Assembly: GCA_021628825.1 (NCBI GenBank)
Contig: JAJXRY010000001.1
Coordinates: 1,240,001-1,304,000 of the forward strand
Source: Lachnospiraceae bacterium
GTDB taxonomy: Bacteria > Bacillota > Clostridia > Lachnospirales > Lachnospiraceae
DNA: 64,000 nt
Direction: 5' to 3'
In this document: piece after piece, positions 44,184 through 54,140 of the stretch
Layout: the number at the start of each line of letters is the position of its first letter
Numbering within the stretch: position 1 is the stretch's first letter
Translations under genes and position numbers: made by a program
Notes under the pieces: generated by a model
Told to the model about the DNA's origin: nothing
The model's input: only the letters and a program-made list of their open reading frames with translations
Database searches by the model: none

Positions 44184-44279
44184 AACAAAATCTTTATCTT
44201 TCTATTATCTATACCACTTCATATATGTTCTATTTCCATGCTTCCAGCCTTGATCAGACAGCCATATCCACTCCATCTG

Positions 44280-45000
44280 CTACCGGCTCTGTAAATAGCG
44301 CTCTGCGATCTGCACATCCTCCGGGGTTGTGATCTTGATATTCTCATAGCTGCCTTCCACAAGCTTTACCTTGTGATGTGCAAGCTGCTCTACCACCATC
44401 GCATCATCCGTGATCTGTACCCCTGCCTTCAAAAGCTCCTGTTCCTTCTGCAACAGTTCCTCATAGGCCCTGTGGACCAGTGGATACGAAAAGACCTGTG
44501 GTGTCTGCACATTCCACACAAGGCTCCGGTTCGGTGTCACGGAAACATATCCCTGCTCATCCGCAATCTTCACCGTATCCTTAGAAGCGACGCCAACGAC
44601 ACACGCCCCTTCCTTCTGCACTTCCCGGTAAACGTTCTGCAAAATTTCCTGTGTAAGCATTGGCCGTGCACTGTCATGGATAAATACAAAATCACAATCC
44701 GGATGTACGGCCCGTAATCCGCAGGCAACGGAATGATACCGTTCTTTGCCTCCCGCTACAATCCGTGATACCTTGTGAAAACCGTATTGGTTTACATAAC
44801 TCTCTTCCACCTGCTCGACTTCATCCTGTGAAACAACCAAAACAACTTCATCAATAAAGCTTTCTTCAAAAAGCTTTCAGGGAATAATATAAAACCGGCT
44901 TGCCCGCAATCTCCATGTACTGTTTCTTCACTCCGGCATTCATGCGCTTCCCGCTTCCTGCAGCAAGAACCACAGCTGCCGTCCGGTATGACTTGTCCAT
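44280..45000 (-). CDS. ispD: 2-C-methyl-D-erythritol 4-phosphate cytidylyltransferase (one frameshift)
   Basis: Transfers CMP from CTP to methylerythritol phosphate in the non-mevalonate isoprenoid pathway. About 239 residues. AAVVLAAGSGKRMNAGVKKQ is the nucleotide-binding loop with the conserved Gly-rich and Lys residues. VFIHDSARPML and TPQVFSY are further IspD blocks, and TDDAMVVEQLAHHKVKLVEG closes the domain. Shortening the TTTTT near 44872 restores the frame. Because the enzyme is normally essential, the break argues for a sequencing error. The gene starts seven bases after the tsaD stop. Confidence 0.92.
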
Positions 45001-45006
45001 TTTTCA

Positions 45007-46032
45007 TCAGATACGCTCTCCAAGCTTTAAAGAAGGTACCGCATTCAGGTCATAGCCATGGCGTACCCCTTTGCAATATTCATAATATCCTGCCGCTCCG
45101 ATCATTGCTGCATTGTCGGTACAAAAAATGGGTGACGGATGATAGAATGTAATATTCCGCTGTGCACATGCTTTTCCAAAGGCTGCACGAAGTGCCGAAT
45201 TCGAGGCAACCCCGCCTGCAATCGCAAACTTATCGTAACCATACTTCTGCACGGCATCCATGGAATGCTCCACCAGTACATCGACAACTGCTTTCTGGAA
45301 GGAAGCAGCCACATCGGGCACACAGATGGTCTCCCCTTTCATTTCACAGGAATTAATATAGTTCAATACGGCAGATTTCAGACCACTGAAGCTGAAATCA
45401 TAAACGGCATCCCCGACCTTGGCTCTCGGAAAATGAATGGCATCGGGATTTCCTTCTTTTGCCACCTTGTCAATCTTCGGACCTCCCGGATAGCCCAATC
45501 CAATGGCACGCGCCACCTTGTCAAATGCCTCTCCTGCCGCATCATCCCTCGTTCTTCCGATGATCTCATACTCCCCGTAATCCTTAACCACAACAAGGTG
45601 CGAATGTCCTCCGGATACCACCAGACAGATAAACGGAGGCTCCAGATCCTTATTTTCAATATAATTGGCACTGATATGTCCTTCAATATGGTGTACGCCG
45701 ACAAGCGGTATTCCTGTTGCAAAGCTGATGGCCTTGGCTGCAGATACTCCGACTAAAAGGGCTCCTACAAGCCCCGGACCATAGGTGACGGCAATCGCTG
45801 TCATCTCGTTCAGCTTCTTTCCACTGTCTGAAAGTGCCTGTTCAATCACCTGATTAATCTTCTCAATATGTTTTCTGGATGCAATCTCCGGAACCACACC
45901 GCCATATTCGGTATGCAGTGCAATCTGTGTATAAATCACATTGGAAAGCACCTCCCGCCCGTTTTTTACAACGGCTGCTGCGGTTTCATCACAGGAGCTT
46001 TCAACTGCCAGTATGTAAACATCCTTTTCCAT
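45007..46032 (-). CDS. tsaD: tRNA N6-adenosine threonylcarbamoyltransferase
   Basis: Transfers the threonylcarbamoyl group to A37 of ANN-decoding tRNAs, working with TsaB and TsaE. 341 residues, uninterrupted. ESSCDETAAAVV is the ASKHA phosphate loop, and SRKHIEKINQ together with VHHIEGHISANY supplies the metal-binding histidines (HxxxH). VSGGHSHLV and GYPGGPKIDK are further family blocks, and AGGVASNSALR is near the end. It is the typical full-length bacterial form. Confidence 0.96.
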   Translation of the reverse strand: MEKDVYILAVESSCDETAAAVVKNGREVLSNVIYTQIALHTEYGGVVPEIASRKHIEKINQVIEQALSDSGKKLNEMTAIAVTYGPGLVGALLVGVSAAKAISFATGIPLVGVHHIEGHISANYIENKDLEPPFICLVVSGGHSHLVVVKDYGEYEIIGRTRDDAAGEAFDKVARAIGLGYPGGPKIDKVAKEGNPDAIHFPRAKVGDAVYDFSFSGLKSAVLNYINSCEMKGETICVPDVAASFQKAVVDVLVEHSMDAVQKYGYDKFAIAGGVASNSALRAAFGKACAQRNITFYHPSPIFCTDNAAMIGAAGYYEYCKGVRHGYDLNAVPSLKLGERI

Positions 46033-46074
46033 GTCCAGACCTCACTTATATATGTTACTGTGTGAGCAGTAACT

Positions 46075-46660
46075 TTATTGTTCTTCTACTGCCTTCCAGC
46101 CGTAAATCTTCCAATGATCCCTGTCATCCTTGCGAAGCAGGAAGAGTTCTTACGCAAGTCCGGCTTCCTTACCGGATCGTATGGTATAGGTACAGCTCAG
46201 TCTCGCCCAGCTTCTTCCGTCGGCATCAAAATAATCCACATCCGTTGCCGATGCAACGCTGTAGCTGGTCACCCGTAAGTTCTTATCCTTCATCGTCTGG
46301 ATGTCCCAGCGCAGATTCTTCTGGTACTGATCCGGTGTATTGTTGGCGATCAGTTCGTCATCATACAGCTTCTCAATCTGCAGGGCAAGCTGCGTCAGTT
46401 CTTCATCGGTATATTCCTCACTGTAAAAGCACACCGTAATGTCACTGTACAGTTTCAACACCTCTCTCGGAGTCGGAGGATAATCATCATCTATATTCTT
46501 TAATAAGAGCTGCTGTGCAACCGACACGGCCGTTTCCGTATCTTCCCTTGCTTCCTTCGGTTTGCGGTTTGATAAATAAAAGTAATATCCAGCTACCAGT
46601 GCAATCAGCACCAGTCCGATCAGAATTCCTTTTTAAGGCTCCGCGTCCTTCTTTCGACAT
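46075..46660 (-). CDS. Membrane-anchored DUF6715-like protein (frameshift and one in-frame stop)
   Basis: The restored start MSKEGRGALKGILIGLVLIALVAGYYFYLS is a single membrane anchor, followed by about 140 soluble residues (NIDDDYPPTPREVLKLYSDI, TSYSVASATDVDYFDADG). The AAAAA near 46633 breaks the frame. A TAA at 46150-46152 stops it again, but the same frame continues with FLLRKDDRDHWKIYGWKAVE to 46075, the normal end of such proteins. That stop may be a substitution, a pair of indels or a real truncation. GAGGAA precedes the ATG. Function unknown. Confidence 0.65.
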
Positions 46661-46808
46661 ATGATTCCTCCTTTCCATTTCTTTTTCCTTATTCTTTACA
46701 TTAAAGTTTGTTTTTCTTGGTTTTCAACTTTTTTTCTTAACTATGAAATCACTTTACATGATTATATTTTTATCAGAATTGCTCTTCCCTTTACATCGTC
46801 CATGAGTA

Positions 46809-47726
46809 TCAGAAAACCTCATCCTCAAAATTCAGTTCCATGGTCTTGCCGTCCCTGCAAACCTCGACTCTTGGGAAGATCTTCCGTGCTGCATCCAGAT
46901 ACTCCTCCGGATGATTGAGTGACGGGCTGTAATGCGTCAGCCACATCCGTTCAACATCTGCCTGTCTGCCAATCTCTGCTGCCTCATAAAAGGTCATATG
47001 TTTTTTCTCCCTGGCCTTCTGTTGCTTATCCGGCTCTCCATACATTCCTTCGCAGATAAACAGATCGGAATTCTTGGCATGCTCGACAATTCCCTTCGTC
47101 GGCCGGGTATCGGTACAATACGTTACCTTCAATCCCTTCCGTGCCTGCCCAAGAACCATTTCCGGCACATATGTCATTCCATCAATTTCAATGGTTTCAC
47201 CTTTCTGTAAGCGGTTCCAGTAGCGGCGTTCAATCCCTAAACTGACAGCCTTGTCAACATCAAATTTACCAATCCGGTCAATCACTATACTGTAGCCATA
47301 GCAGGGAACATTGTGGTTTACCTTAAAGGCTTCAATCCGGAAACCGTCCATTTGGATGATCTGCTCCGGCTCGGTAAGCTCGAGGCAGTCAATGGCAAAC
47401 GGCAGCTCCGGTGCAATGATCCGCAGGGACGCTACAACCTTACACAGGCCCTTCGGTCCCACCAAAAGAAGCGGCTCTGTCCGTTCTGCATTTCCCATCG
47501 TGAGAAGCATTCCCGGAAGTCCGCTGATATGGTCTGCATGAAAATGGGTAAAGCAGATGACATCGATCGGTTTGGGGCTCCACCCCTTTTCCTTCATTGC
47601 GATCTGGGTTCCTTCCCCACAGTCTATCAAGATACTCGTCCCATTATATCTTGCCATCATGGATGTAAGCCATCGATATGGGAGCGGCATCATTCCGCCT
47701 GTTCCCAATAAGCATATATCCAGCAT
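46809..47726 (-). CDS. rnz: Ribonuclease Z
   Basis: Endonuclease that removes the 3' trailer from tRNA precursors. 305 residues. The metallo-beta-lactamase zinc motif is FTHFHADHISGLPG, with further ligands in KVNHNVPCYGY, CTDTRPT and LTHYSP. The MLDICLLGTGGMMPLPYRWL start is typical of RNase Z. Many tRNA genes in this window lack an encoded CCA, which fits this processing route. Confidence 0.94.
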   Translation of the reverse strand: MLDICLLGTGGMMPLPYRWLTSMMARYNGTSILIDCGEGTQIAMKEKGWSPKPIDVICFTHFHADHISGLPGMLLTMGNAERTEPLLLVGPKGLCKVVASLRIIAPELPFAIDCLELTEPEQIIQMDGFRIEAFKVNHNVPCYGYSIVIDRIGKFDVDKAVSLGIERRYWNRLQKGETIEIDGMTYVPEMVLGQARKGLKVTYCTDTRPTKGIVEHAKNSDLFICEGMYGEPDKQQKAREKKHMTFYEAAEIGRQADVERMWLTHYSPSLNHPEEYLDAARKIFPRVEVCRDGKTMELNFEDEVF

Positions 47727-47764
47727 AATTTAACCTGTTCCTCCCTGATTACCGCTTATTGCTT

Positions 47765-48013
47765 TCAGAGGAGCTCCTGTACCTCCTCCTTCGTCACCTC
47801 TACGGCAAATCCTTCTATTAATTTATCATAACATTCCTCACACAGATCAAAGGAATGACGGATTCCATCCTTATTGCTGAAGTAACCAAACTGCTGGTTT
47901 CCTTCAAATACACCTTCCATTAAAATTCCATTTTTGATTTTTAAAGCTTTGCCACACTGGTTACATACCACCTGTTTCAGAGTGTTTTTCCCTTCGTCCA
48001 TATAAATACGCAT
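47765..48013 (-). CDS. Small double-CxxC protein
   Basis: 82 residues. CNQCGKALKIKNG and FDLCEECYDKLI give two CxxC pairs about 35 residues apart, probably one zinc site. The remainder is a compact domain with EGVFEGNQQFGYFSNKDG. AAGGAGGAGAAACG precedes the ATG. It resembles small uncharacterised zinc-binding proteins of Clostridia. It lies between rnz and rimI on the same strand. Confidence 0.75.
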   Translation of the reverse strand: MRIYMDEGKNTLKQVVCNQCGKALKIKNGILMEGVFEGNQQFGYFSNKDGIRHSFDLCEECYDKLIEGFAVEVTKEEVQELL

Positions 48014-48086
48014 CGTTTCTCCTCCTTACAATACCATTATACAGAAACTTTTTCTATGAACCAGTGGTAAGTCCTTCATGTTTTGT

Positions 48087-48522
48087 CTATCTTTTCCACA
48101 TAATCAGTGCGTCTTCCTTCGGCTTCTCATAAAAGTCCGGGCGGATGCCCTCTCCATGAAATCCGAATTCTTCATATAAACGGATCGCCGGTGTGTTGCT
48201 GACCCGTACCTCTAAGGTACAGTCCCCGATTCCATGCTGTGGTGCCTCTTTCAGGGCATGTGCAAGAAGTTTTCTGGCAATGCCTCTCCTCCGGAACGGT
48301 GCATCTACCGCCACATTGGTGATTTCTCCTTCGCCTGCCATATTCCGCAGTCCGCAGCATCCAAGGATCACACCGTCTGCTTCCGCCACATAATAATAAG
48401 CATAATCTGCTTTCACCATTTCAAGGAAGTCTGCTTCCTTCCACGGCATCGAAAAACGTCCGGCTCTCAATGGCACTCACTGCTGCCACATCCTTTTCTT
48501 CCAAAGGGCGTATCGTAATCAT
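48087..48522 (-). CDS. rimI: Ribosomal-protein-alanine N-acetyltransferase (one frameshift)
   Basis: GNAT acetyltransferase of about 145 residues. GEGEITNVAVDAPFRRRGIA holds the acetyl-CoA-binding R/QxxGxA motif. LEVRVSNTPAIRLYEEFGF is the typical later block, and the C-terminus GIRPDFYEKPKEDALIM is RimI-like. Shortening the A run at 48452-48456 gives the start MITIRPLEEKDVAAVSAIES. The restored start overlaps the tsaB stop by four bases, as in the standard tsaE-tsaB-rimI-tsaD cluster. Confidence 0.9.
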
Positions 48523-49262
48523 TGCTTCTCCTTCTTGGCCGCCTTTTCCCGCTCTGCCTGGGAAAGGCGCAGATATTCCGGTGCATGGTCTGCTGCCGAA
48601 ACAACTTCCCCTTTGTGAAGCTTTTCTAACGCAAGGAAAGCAAAGGAAGCTGCCCTCTGCCGGTTCATGTGCGCCGGTGCAAAGCTGTACGGCACCTTCA
48701 TGAGATCCTTTAACTGCCCGGCAAATACCGGAACTCCATCACCTAAAAATATGATTTCTTTCTGCTGTTCATTACATTTCTCTGCAATTTCCTGAATGGA
48801 AGCCGCACACTGGTGAAGAATGGGAACAAGCGTATAGGAAAAACGCTGCTCCTGCTCCTTGCTTTGTCTTTCTTCCCTATAAGAATACAGTCCTGTGTAA
48901 ACCTGATTCCGTCTGGCGTCCATGATCGGACACACAATCTTGTCTGTGCCATACAGGTTGCAGGCAAGACCATCCAGCGTTGGAATCTCTATAATCGGTA
49001 TTTCAAGGGCAAGTCCCAGTCCCTTCGCGGTCGCAGAACCGATCCGCAGGCCGGTAAAGGAACCCGGTCCTTTCGCAATGGCAATGGCATCTACGGTCTG
49101 TAAATCCAGCTCCACCATCTTCTTTAATTCATCCAGCATGGGCAGTAAGGTCTGCGAATGTGTTTTCTTATACTGGACATTATATTCTGCAATTACTTCG
49201 TCGTCTTCTACAATGGCAACGGAAGCAACCAGTCCCGAACTGTCAATTGCAATAATTTTCAT
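48519..49262 (-). CDS. tsaB: t6A biosynthesis protein TsaB
   Basis: Scaffold partner of TsaD in threonylcarbamoyladenosine synthesis. 247 residues. MKIIAIDSSGLVASVAIVED is the ASKHA start, and KKTHSQTLLPMLDEL and KGPGSFTGLRIGSATAKGL are the signature blocks. It lies 12 bases after tsaE and overlaps rimI. Confidence 0.94.
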   Translation of the reverse strand: MKIIAIDSSGLVASVAIVEDDEVIAEYNVQYKKTHSQTLLPMLDELKKMVELDLQTVDAIAIAKGPGSFTGLRIGSATAKGLGLALEIPIIEIPTLDGLACNLYGTDKIVCPIMDARRNQVYTGLYSYREERQSKEQEQRFSYTLVPILHQCAASIQEIAEKCNEQQKEIIFLGDGVPVFAGQLKDLMKVPYSFAPAHMNRQRAASFAFLALEKLHKGEVVSAADHAPEYLRLSQAEREKAAKKEKQ

Positions 49263-49274
49263 TTCAGGTTCCTC

Positions 49275-49754
49275 TCAAAATCGGTTTTCTTTTTGTGTTA
49301 CCGTGATTTCACGATAATCGAATCCTTTTTCCAGATTCTTTTCCAGCCGGATCTCCACATATTGTTCCGGCAGAAGCTCTTCGATCAGGTTTGCCCACTC
49401 AATGAGGCACACCCCGTCTCCGTAAAAATAATCCTCATATCCGATTTCATCCATCTCAGAAATATCCCCGATCCGGTACACATCAAAATGATACAGGGGA
49501 ATTCGTCCCTCTTCATAGATCTGCACAATCGTAAAGGTCGGACTGTTCACCGCATCTACAATCCCCAGTCCTTCGGCCAGTCCCTGTGTAAATACCGTCT
49601 TGCCAACGCCAAGATCACCAACCAGTGTCAATACACTGCCCGGTGCTACGCTCTCTCCAATCTGCTTTCCCAAAGCAAAGGTATCCTCGGGAGATTCCGA
49701 AATTATTTTATGTTTTTCGATCATCTGTTGTAAAATATCCTGTCCGCTATTCAT
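49275..49754 (-). CDS. tsaE: t6A biosynthesis ATPase TsaE
   Basis: About 159 residues. TLVGDLGVGKTVFTQGLA is the Walker A loop, SPTFTIVQIY and LYHFDVYRI are the TsaE blocks, and CLIEWANLI carries the Walker-B-like acidic residues. It drives the TsaB-TsaD complex with ATP. The ATG at 49754 has AGGAG four bases ahead; an in-frame GTG ten codons upstream is possible but has no site. Confidence 0.93.
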   Translation of the reverse strand: MNSGQDILQQMIEKHKIISESPEDTFALGKQIGESVAPGSVLTLVGDLGVGKTVFTQGLAEGLGIVDAVNSPTFTIVQIYEEGRIPLYHFDVYRIGDISEMDEIGYEDYFYGDGVCLIEWANLIEELLPEQYVEIRLEKNLEKGFDYREITVTQKENRF

Positions 49755-49764
49755 AATTCTCCTG

Positions 49765-50248
49765 TCAGTTCCCACGGATTTTTACCTTTTTCGGCGGCAT
49801 ATGAATGGAAATCACTTCAATTAAAGCGGCCTTATGTTCTCCCAGATCCTTTTTCGGAAAAATGGAAGCATTCACCGGCGACGTATATATTACGATACTC
49901 TTCGGCGTAGATACTGCCTTATATAAATTCTCCCATGCGATCTGCTCACTGGTGTCCTTCTGGGAAACCGTCATTCCTTCTTCATTGAAGGTATAATGCA
50001 GTGGCTCCTTAAATGCAGGATTCGCAAGGTACTGTTTCTTCGACCGGATAAACAATGTCCAGGGCAGATACGCAAGCACCACCACGCCAAAAATCAGATA
50101 TAAAATACTGCCAGCCATAAAATATGCCACAACAAGCAGTGTGCCTGCTATGGTTCCTAAAAGCCCCGTGGTTCCGGTATAAGTATGATATAAAAGATAA
50201 TCATATAAGACCCCTGGGGTAATCTTTACATCAAAAAGAAACTTCCAT
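49765..50248 (-). CDS. YcxB-like membrane protein (one frameshift)
   Basis: About 160 residues. The restored start is MEVSFDVKITPGVLYDYLLY. Two hydrophobic segments follow (TIAGTLLVVAYFMAGSILYL, VVVLAYLPWTLFI), then a soluble YcxB-type domain HYTFNEEGMTVSQKDTSEQI with SPVNASIFPKKDL. Shortening the TTTTT near 50234 restores the frame; GGAG precedes the ATG. Function unknown. It lies 10 bases upstream of tsaE and is probably cotranscribed with the t6A genes. Confidence 0.75.
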
Positions 50249-50366
50249 GCTGCATCTCCAAATCTTTCTTAATTAATAAATTTTCTGCCTTACCTGCTTA
50301 TTCATCCTTACCTGCTCGACTAAATTCATGCTGCGTCTTCGACTTGCATTCATTAAGTACCTTACA

Positions 50367-50400
50367 TAAAAAGCACCGGCAGGAAAGCCGATGCTTTTCT
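50367..50400 (-). terminator. Terminator after the MacB-type permease gene
   Basis: AAAAGCATCGGC and GCCGGTGCTTTTT arms around TTTCCT, running into T on the minus strand. Confidence 0.82.
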
Positions 50401-50446
50401 TCTATCCTATTATACTAAAAATCTCAGAACATGCAAACAAGTTTTG

Positions 50447-51670
50447 TTATTCGTGCCGCAAAGCTTCAATCGGGCTCAGTTTTGCTGCTTTCTTCGCGGG
50501 ATAAATTCCAAAGAAGATACCCACACCGCAGGAAAAGAGAGTTGCGATAATCACAACCACAGGATCCACGCTGGCTGTAACTCCTGCAATCGAGCAGACT
50601 CCCATGGCGCCAAGAATACCAAAGACAATTCCAATCACACCACCCATGAGGGTAATAATTCCTGCTTCTGCAAGAAATTGCAACAGAATCGAACCGGTTC
50701 TTGCCCCCAGAGCCTTACGAATTCCGATTTCTCTGGTACGTTCGGTTACGGATACCAGCATGATGTTCATGACGCCGATTCCTCCAACCAGTAATGAAAT
50801 TGCTGCCACGAAGGATACAAAAAAACCGTAATGATACTGAGGATCGAGTCAAACTGCGAGGACACATCCGTAAAGCTCTGCATCATAATCTGGTTCTCAC
50901 CACGGACACCATGGCGGGCTTCGAGCAGATTCAGGGCATCCTGTGCTACCTGCGTACAATAGGCACTGTTATCCGCAATCACATAAAACTCAGAAAAAGT
51001 CATCAATATAATAATATAATTTGTTTCCCATAAAGGTTAAGGGGCATTCGGCCGTAATCGTCTCAGTTCCTCCGCCGGCCATTGAAATCAGCGATGAAGC
51101 GGTATCTTTTCTTACTCCGATCACGCGCATTTCCTGCGTCACGCCCCAAAAAGTTGCCTCAAAGGTAAGTCCGATCACATCCGTCGTTCCAAAGAGAGAG
51201 ACTGCGCTGCTTTCTGAAATTACACACACATTGCTTCCTGCATCACAGTCATCCTGTGAAAAATATCTGCCTTTTATAATCGGTTCCGAAGAGGTATACT
51301 GCAGGCCGGGATAACCACCTGTCATACTGATATCAAAATTTCCTTTTGGCCCTTCTGCGGTTCCCCATATGGATAACTGTGGTGTAACCCCCTTTACATG
51401 GGCAACATTGGTCTCAATTGCGTCAAAGTCCGACTGGTCAAAGGTTACCGTAGTCTCTTTTCTTGTACTGTCCACATAAAAAGCAATCTGTCCGCCTGCC
51501 AGTCCTTCCAGCTCGTCATTGACCTGTCCGCGGACACCATTTCCGATTGCAATGACCATAATCACGGAAGCAATACCAATGATGATGCCGAGCATCGTGA
51601 GTATGGATCGTCCCTTATTACTCTTAATATTCATCAGAGCAATCTTAATATATTCCCAAATTTGTGCCAT
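50447..51670 (-). CDS. MacB-type ABC transporter permease (frameshifts)
   Basis: About 407 residues. An N-terminal helix in RSILTMLGIIIGIASVIMVI is followed by a large extracellular MacB_PCD domain (GLQYTSSEPIIKGRYFSQDD). The C-terminal FtsX domain has three helices, with GIGVMNIMLVSVTERTREIG and IRKALGAR. Breaks near 51.0 and 50.82 kb divide it into three frames; both lie in or beside short runs. It is the membrane partner of the ATPase and adaptor genes directly upstream. By family it exports peptides, antibiotics or lipids, substrate unknown. Confidence 0.86.
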
Positions 51671-51685
51671 ATCATCCGCTCCTGT

Positions 51686-53233
51686 TTACTGTGGCATTGC
51701 TGCAACGGTCATGCCTTCATAAAGATCTGCCGTAACACTTGTGACAATCTGCTCATCTGCGTTTAATCCTTCTATGATCTGTGTCATGGTATCGGTGGAA
51801 ATTCCAGTCGTAACCGGCTTCTTTACCAGAATGTTGTTCTCAACCACATAAACAAACTCTCCGTCCATATCCACATTCACTGCCGTAATCGGTACCAGAA
51901 CTGCATTTTCTGCCTTCTCGGTATTGATGACAACCTTTGCTTCCACACCCAGAATCACATCACTGTCCGGATTTAAAATCTTGATTTCCGTACCGACAAC
52001 GGCTGCACCACTGTTATTCTGTTCTGCCATTTTGTTGATCTTGGATACTTCTCCTTCGTATTCCTTACTGCCGATCGTTACAATGGCTTTCTGTCCTTCC
52101 TTAATCTTGGAAAGGTCGTATTTCGTCACATTGATCCGGACCATCACATCTTCCGTACTTTCAAGCTTCAGGAGCTGTGCACCCTTCGCAGTTGTACCGC
52201 CCTCCACGGCGTTCATTTCGGTAACGACACCATCAAATTCTGCCACAATGCCGTTTTCTACTGAACTAAGGCTGTCAAGGGAATCCTCCACATCCATCGT
52301 CTGGGTTTTATTGTTGGCTTCCAGCTCTTCCTTCGCTCCACCGGTTAACTTGCCGGCTTCTGCGGAGCTTTTCTGGGACTTCATTTCGGAGCGGTATTCC
52401 TTATACTTGGACAGCATGTCGTTATAAACGTCCAGTTCGTCCTGCCAGCTCTTGATCTGCTCATTGTTCTGCTGCTCATAATTGTTTAACTGTACCAGCT
52501 TCTGTAAATTCTGGTATTCGTCGGAATCCGGCTGATCCTGCCAGTCAATCAGGCTGATCTGTAACAGGGCACCTTCATGGGCCAGATCACTCTTCTTCTT
52601 GGAAATCTTGGCTTCCAGATTCTTAATATAAGCCTCGGTGTCTGCAATCTGCTGATCCAGTACTTCCAGATTCGTGCTTGCTTCGCTTAAGTCCCCAAGC
52701 TTCTCATTATTGGTCTGTACCGAATTCAGATAACTTCCTTCGGTAGACTGTTTCTTTAATTCTGCCCGTTCCTTTGCTGCTACAAGGTCATCGGCATCAT
52801 AGTTAAGAAGCACATCACCCGCCTTTACTGCATCGCCTGCCTGTGCTTTCACCTCTCCTACCTTCACATCCACATCCGAAAAATAAACCTTACTCTCCTC
52901 GGTCTTCACCGTGCCGCTCGTATCGATCGTCTGCTGAAGATCCCCGATCTGTGCCTGTGTCGTAGTCACCACGGCTGCTGCCCCGTTTCCACCAAAGAGC
53001 TTTGACAGAATAAAGAATAAAACGAGTACGCCAATCACCACAAAAAGGGTGATCTTTCTGCGTTTTTTCTTCTTAGCCGGATCTGCCGGCTGTTTTTCTT
53101 TCTTTTTCTTTTCTTTGAGGGCTTTCTTGGCTGCTTTCTCATTCACAGCTTCTGCACTGCTTTTGTCTGTTTCGGTCTCCTGTTCTTTTGTCTGTAATAT
53201 CTCTACGGATTCCTGCTTTACGTTATCGCTCAT
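51686..53233 (-). CDS. MacA-like efflux adaptor (membrane fusion protein)
   Basis: 515 residues, uninterrupted. A Lys/Glu-rich cytoplasmic tail of about 65 residues precedes one membrane helix (ITLFVVIGVLVLFFILS). Outside are a lipoyl/barrel-sandwich segment (VKAQAGDAVKAGDVLLNYDA), a long coiled-coil hairpin (about residues 160-300) and beta-barrel and MP domains (VRINVTKYDLSKIKEGQKAI, PITAVNVDMDGEFVYVVENN). In a monoderm it links the permease to the cell wall side. It overlaps the ATPase gene by four bases. Confidence 0.9.
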   Translation of the reverse strand: MSDNVKQESVEILQTKEQETETDKSSAEAVNEKAAKKALKEKKKKEKQPADPAKKKKRRKITLFVVIGVLVLFFILSKLFGGNGAAAVVTTTQAQIGDLQQTIDTSGTVKTEESKVYFSDVDVKVGEVKAQAGDAVKAGDVLLNYDADDLVAAKERAELKKQSTEGSYLNSVQTNNEKLGDLSEASTNLEVLDQQIADTEAYIKNLEAKISKKKSDLAHEGALLQISLIDWQDQPDSDEYQNLQKLVQLNNYEQQNNEQIKSWQDELDVYNDMLSKYKEYRSEMKSQKSSAEAGKLTGGAKEELEANNKTQTMDVEDSLDSLSSVENGIVAEFDGVVTEMNAVEGGTTAKGAQLLKLESTEDVMVRINVTKYDLSKIKEGQKAIVTIGSKEYEGEVSKINKMAEQNNSGAAVVGTEIKILNPDSDVILGVEAKVVINTEKAENAVLVPITAVNVDMDGEFVYVVENNILVKKPVTTGISTDTMTQIIEGLNADEQIVTSVTADLYEGMTVAAMPQ

Positions 53234-53938
53234 GCCTCTTCTCCTTCTTCATTTTCATAATCTGCTACGACCTTGCCATCCATAATCCGGATGTTGCGTT
53301 TCGCTCTCGCGGCAATTTCATTGTCATGCGTAATCAGAATGACCGTTCTTCCTTCCCGATGCAGTCCTTTCAGAATTTCCATGATCTCCTGCGTCGAATT
53401 GGAATCCAGGTTTCCGGTCGGCTCATCGGCCAGAATGACCGGCGGTGCCTGTGCAATGGCTCTTGCGATGGCAACACGCTGCTGCTGTCCACCGGACATT
53501 TCGGACGGCTTATGCGTCATACGCCCGGACAGCCCAACCTTTTCCAGCGCACGCTCGGATAGTTCCATGCGCTCTTTTCTCGGAACGCCACGATAAATCA
53601 GGGGCAGCTCCACATTTTTCAAGCGCGGTCAGTCCTGCGATCAGGTTAAATCCCTGAAACACAAACCCGATCTCGCGGTTGCGGATGTCTGAAAGCTCAT
53701 CATCCGTCATATGGGAGACATCCTTTCCATTCAGCAGGTACGTTCCACTCGTTGGAACATCCAGACATCCCAGCATATTCATCAATGTTGATTTACCGGA
53801 TCCGGACTGCCCGATAATGGCTACAAACTCATTTTTATGTATGGTCAGATTCACATGATCCAGTGCTCTGACCGCATTCTCGCCGGGATTGTAGATCTTG
53901 CACATATCCCGGATGGTGATTAATTCTTCCACAAGCAC
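53230..53938 (-). CDS. MacB/LolD-type ABC transporter ATP-binding protein (one frameshift)
   Basis: About 235 residues. IIGQSGSGKSTLMNMLG is Walker A, EIGFVFQGFNLI the Q-loop, MSGGQQQRVAIARAI the signature, VILADEPTGNLDS Walker B and VILITHDNEIA the H-loop. Shortening the T run at 53615-53619 joins ALTAL to KNVELPLIYRG. The order ATPase, adaptor, permease on one transcript makes a complete MacAB-type exporter. Confidence 0.93.
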
Positions 53939-54028
53939 TCCTCCTTCGCTTCATTTTTATCCATGCGTTTTCTTTTCTATAACTATAATTGCTACTTCTG
54001 CAGCTTATCATCCACAACGATTGAAATA

Positions 54029-54088
54029 AAAAACCCCTTGCACAATCTGTATTATATTATTAATACAATAATTGTCAAGAGGTTTTTT
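54029..54088. terminator. Long hairpin between the ABC operon and ribU
   Basis: AACCCCTTGCACAAT pairs imperfectly with ATTGTCAAGAGGTT, enclosing the exact inner palindrome TGTATTA/TAATACA. T-rich sequence on the plus strand side (TTTTTTT at 54082-54088) and A-rich on the other. It could end ribU transcripts or carry a regulator site. Confidence 0.5.
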
Positions 54089-54140
54089 TCATTGATTTAA
54101 GAAAGATTAAGAATTCTTTCACCTTTTTTTAAACAAAAAA

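Noticed and set aside
54029..54088. Small RNA gene
   Set aside because: Only a nested hairpin with a T run; no promoter is visible, so a terminator is the simpler reading.
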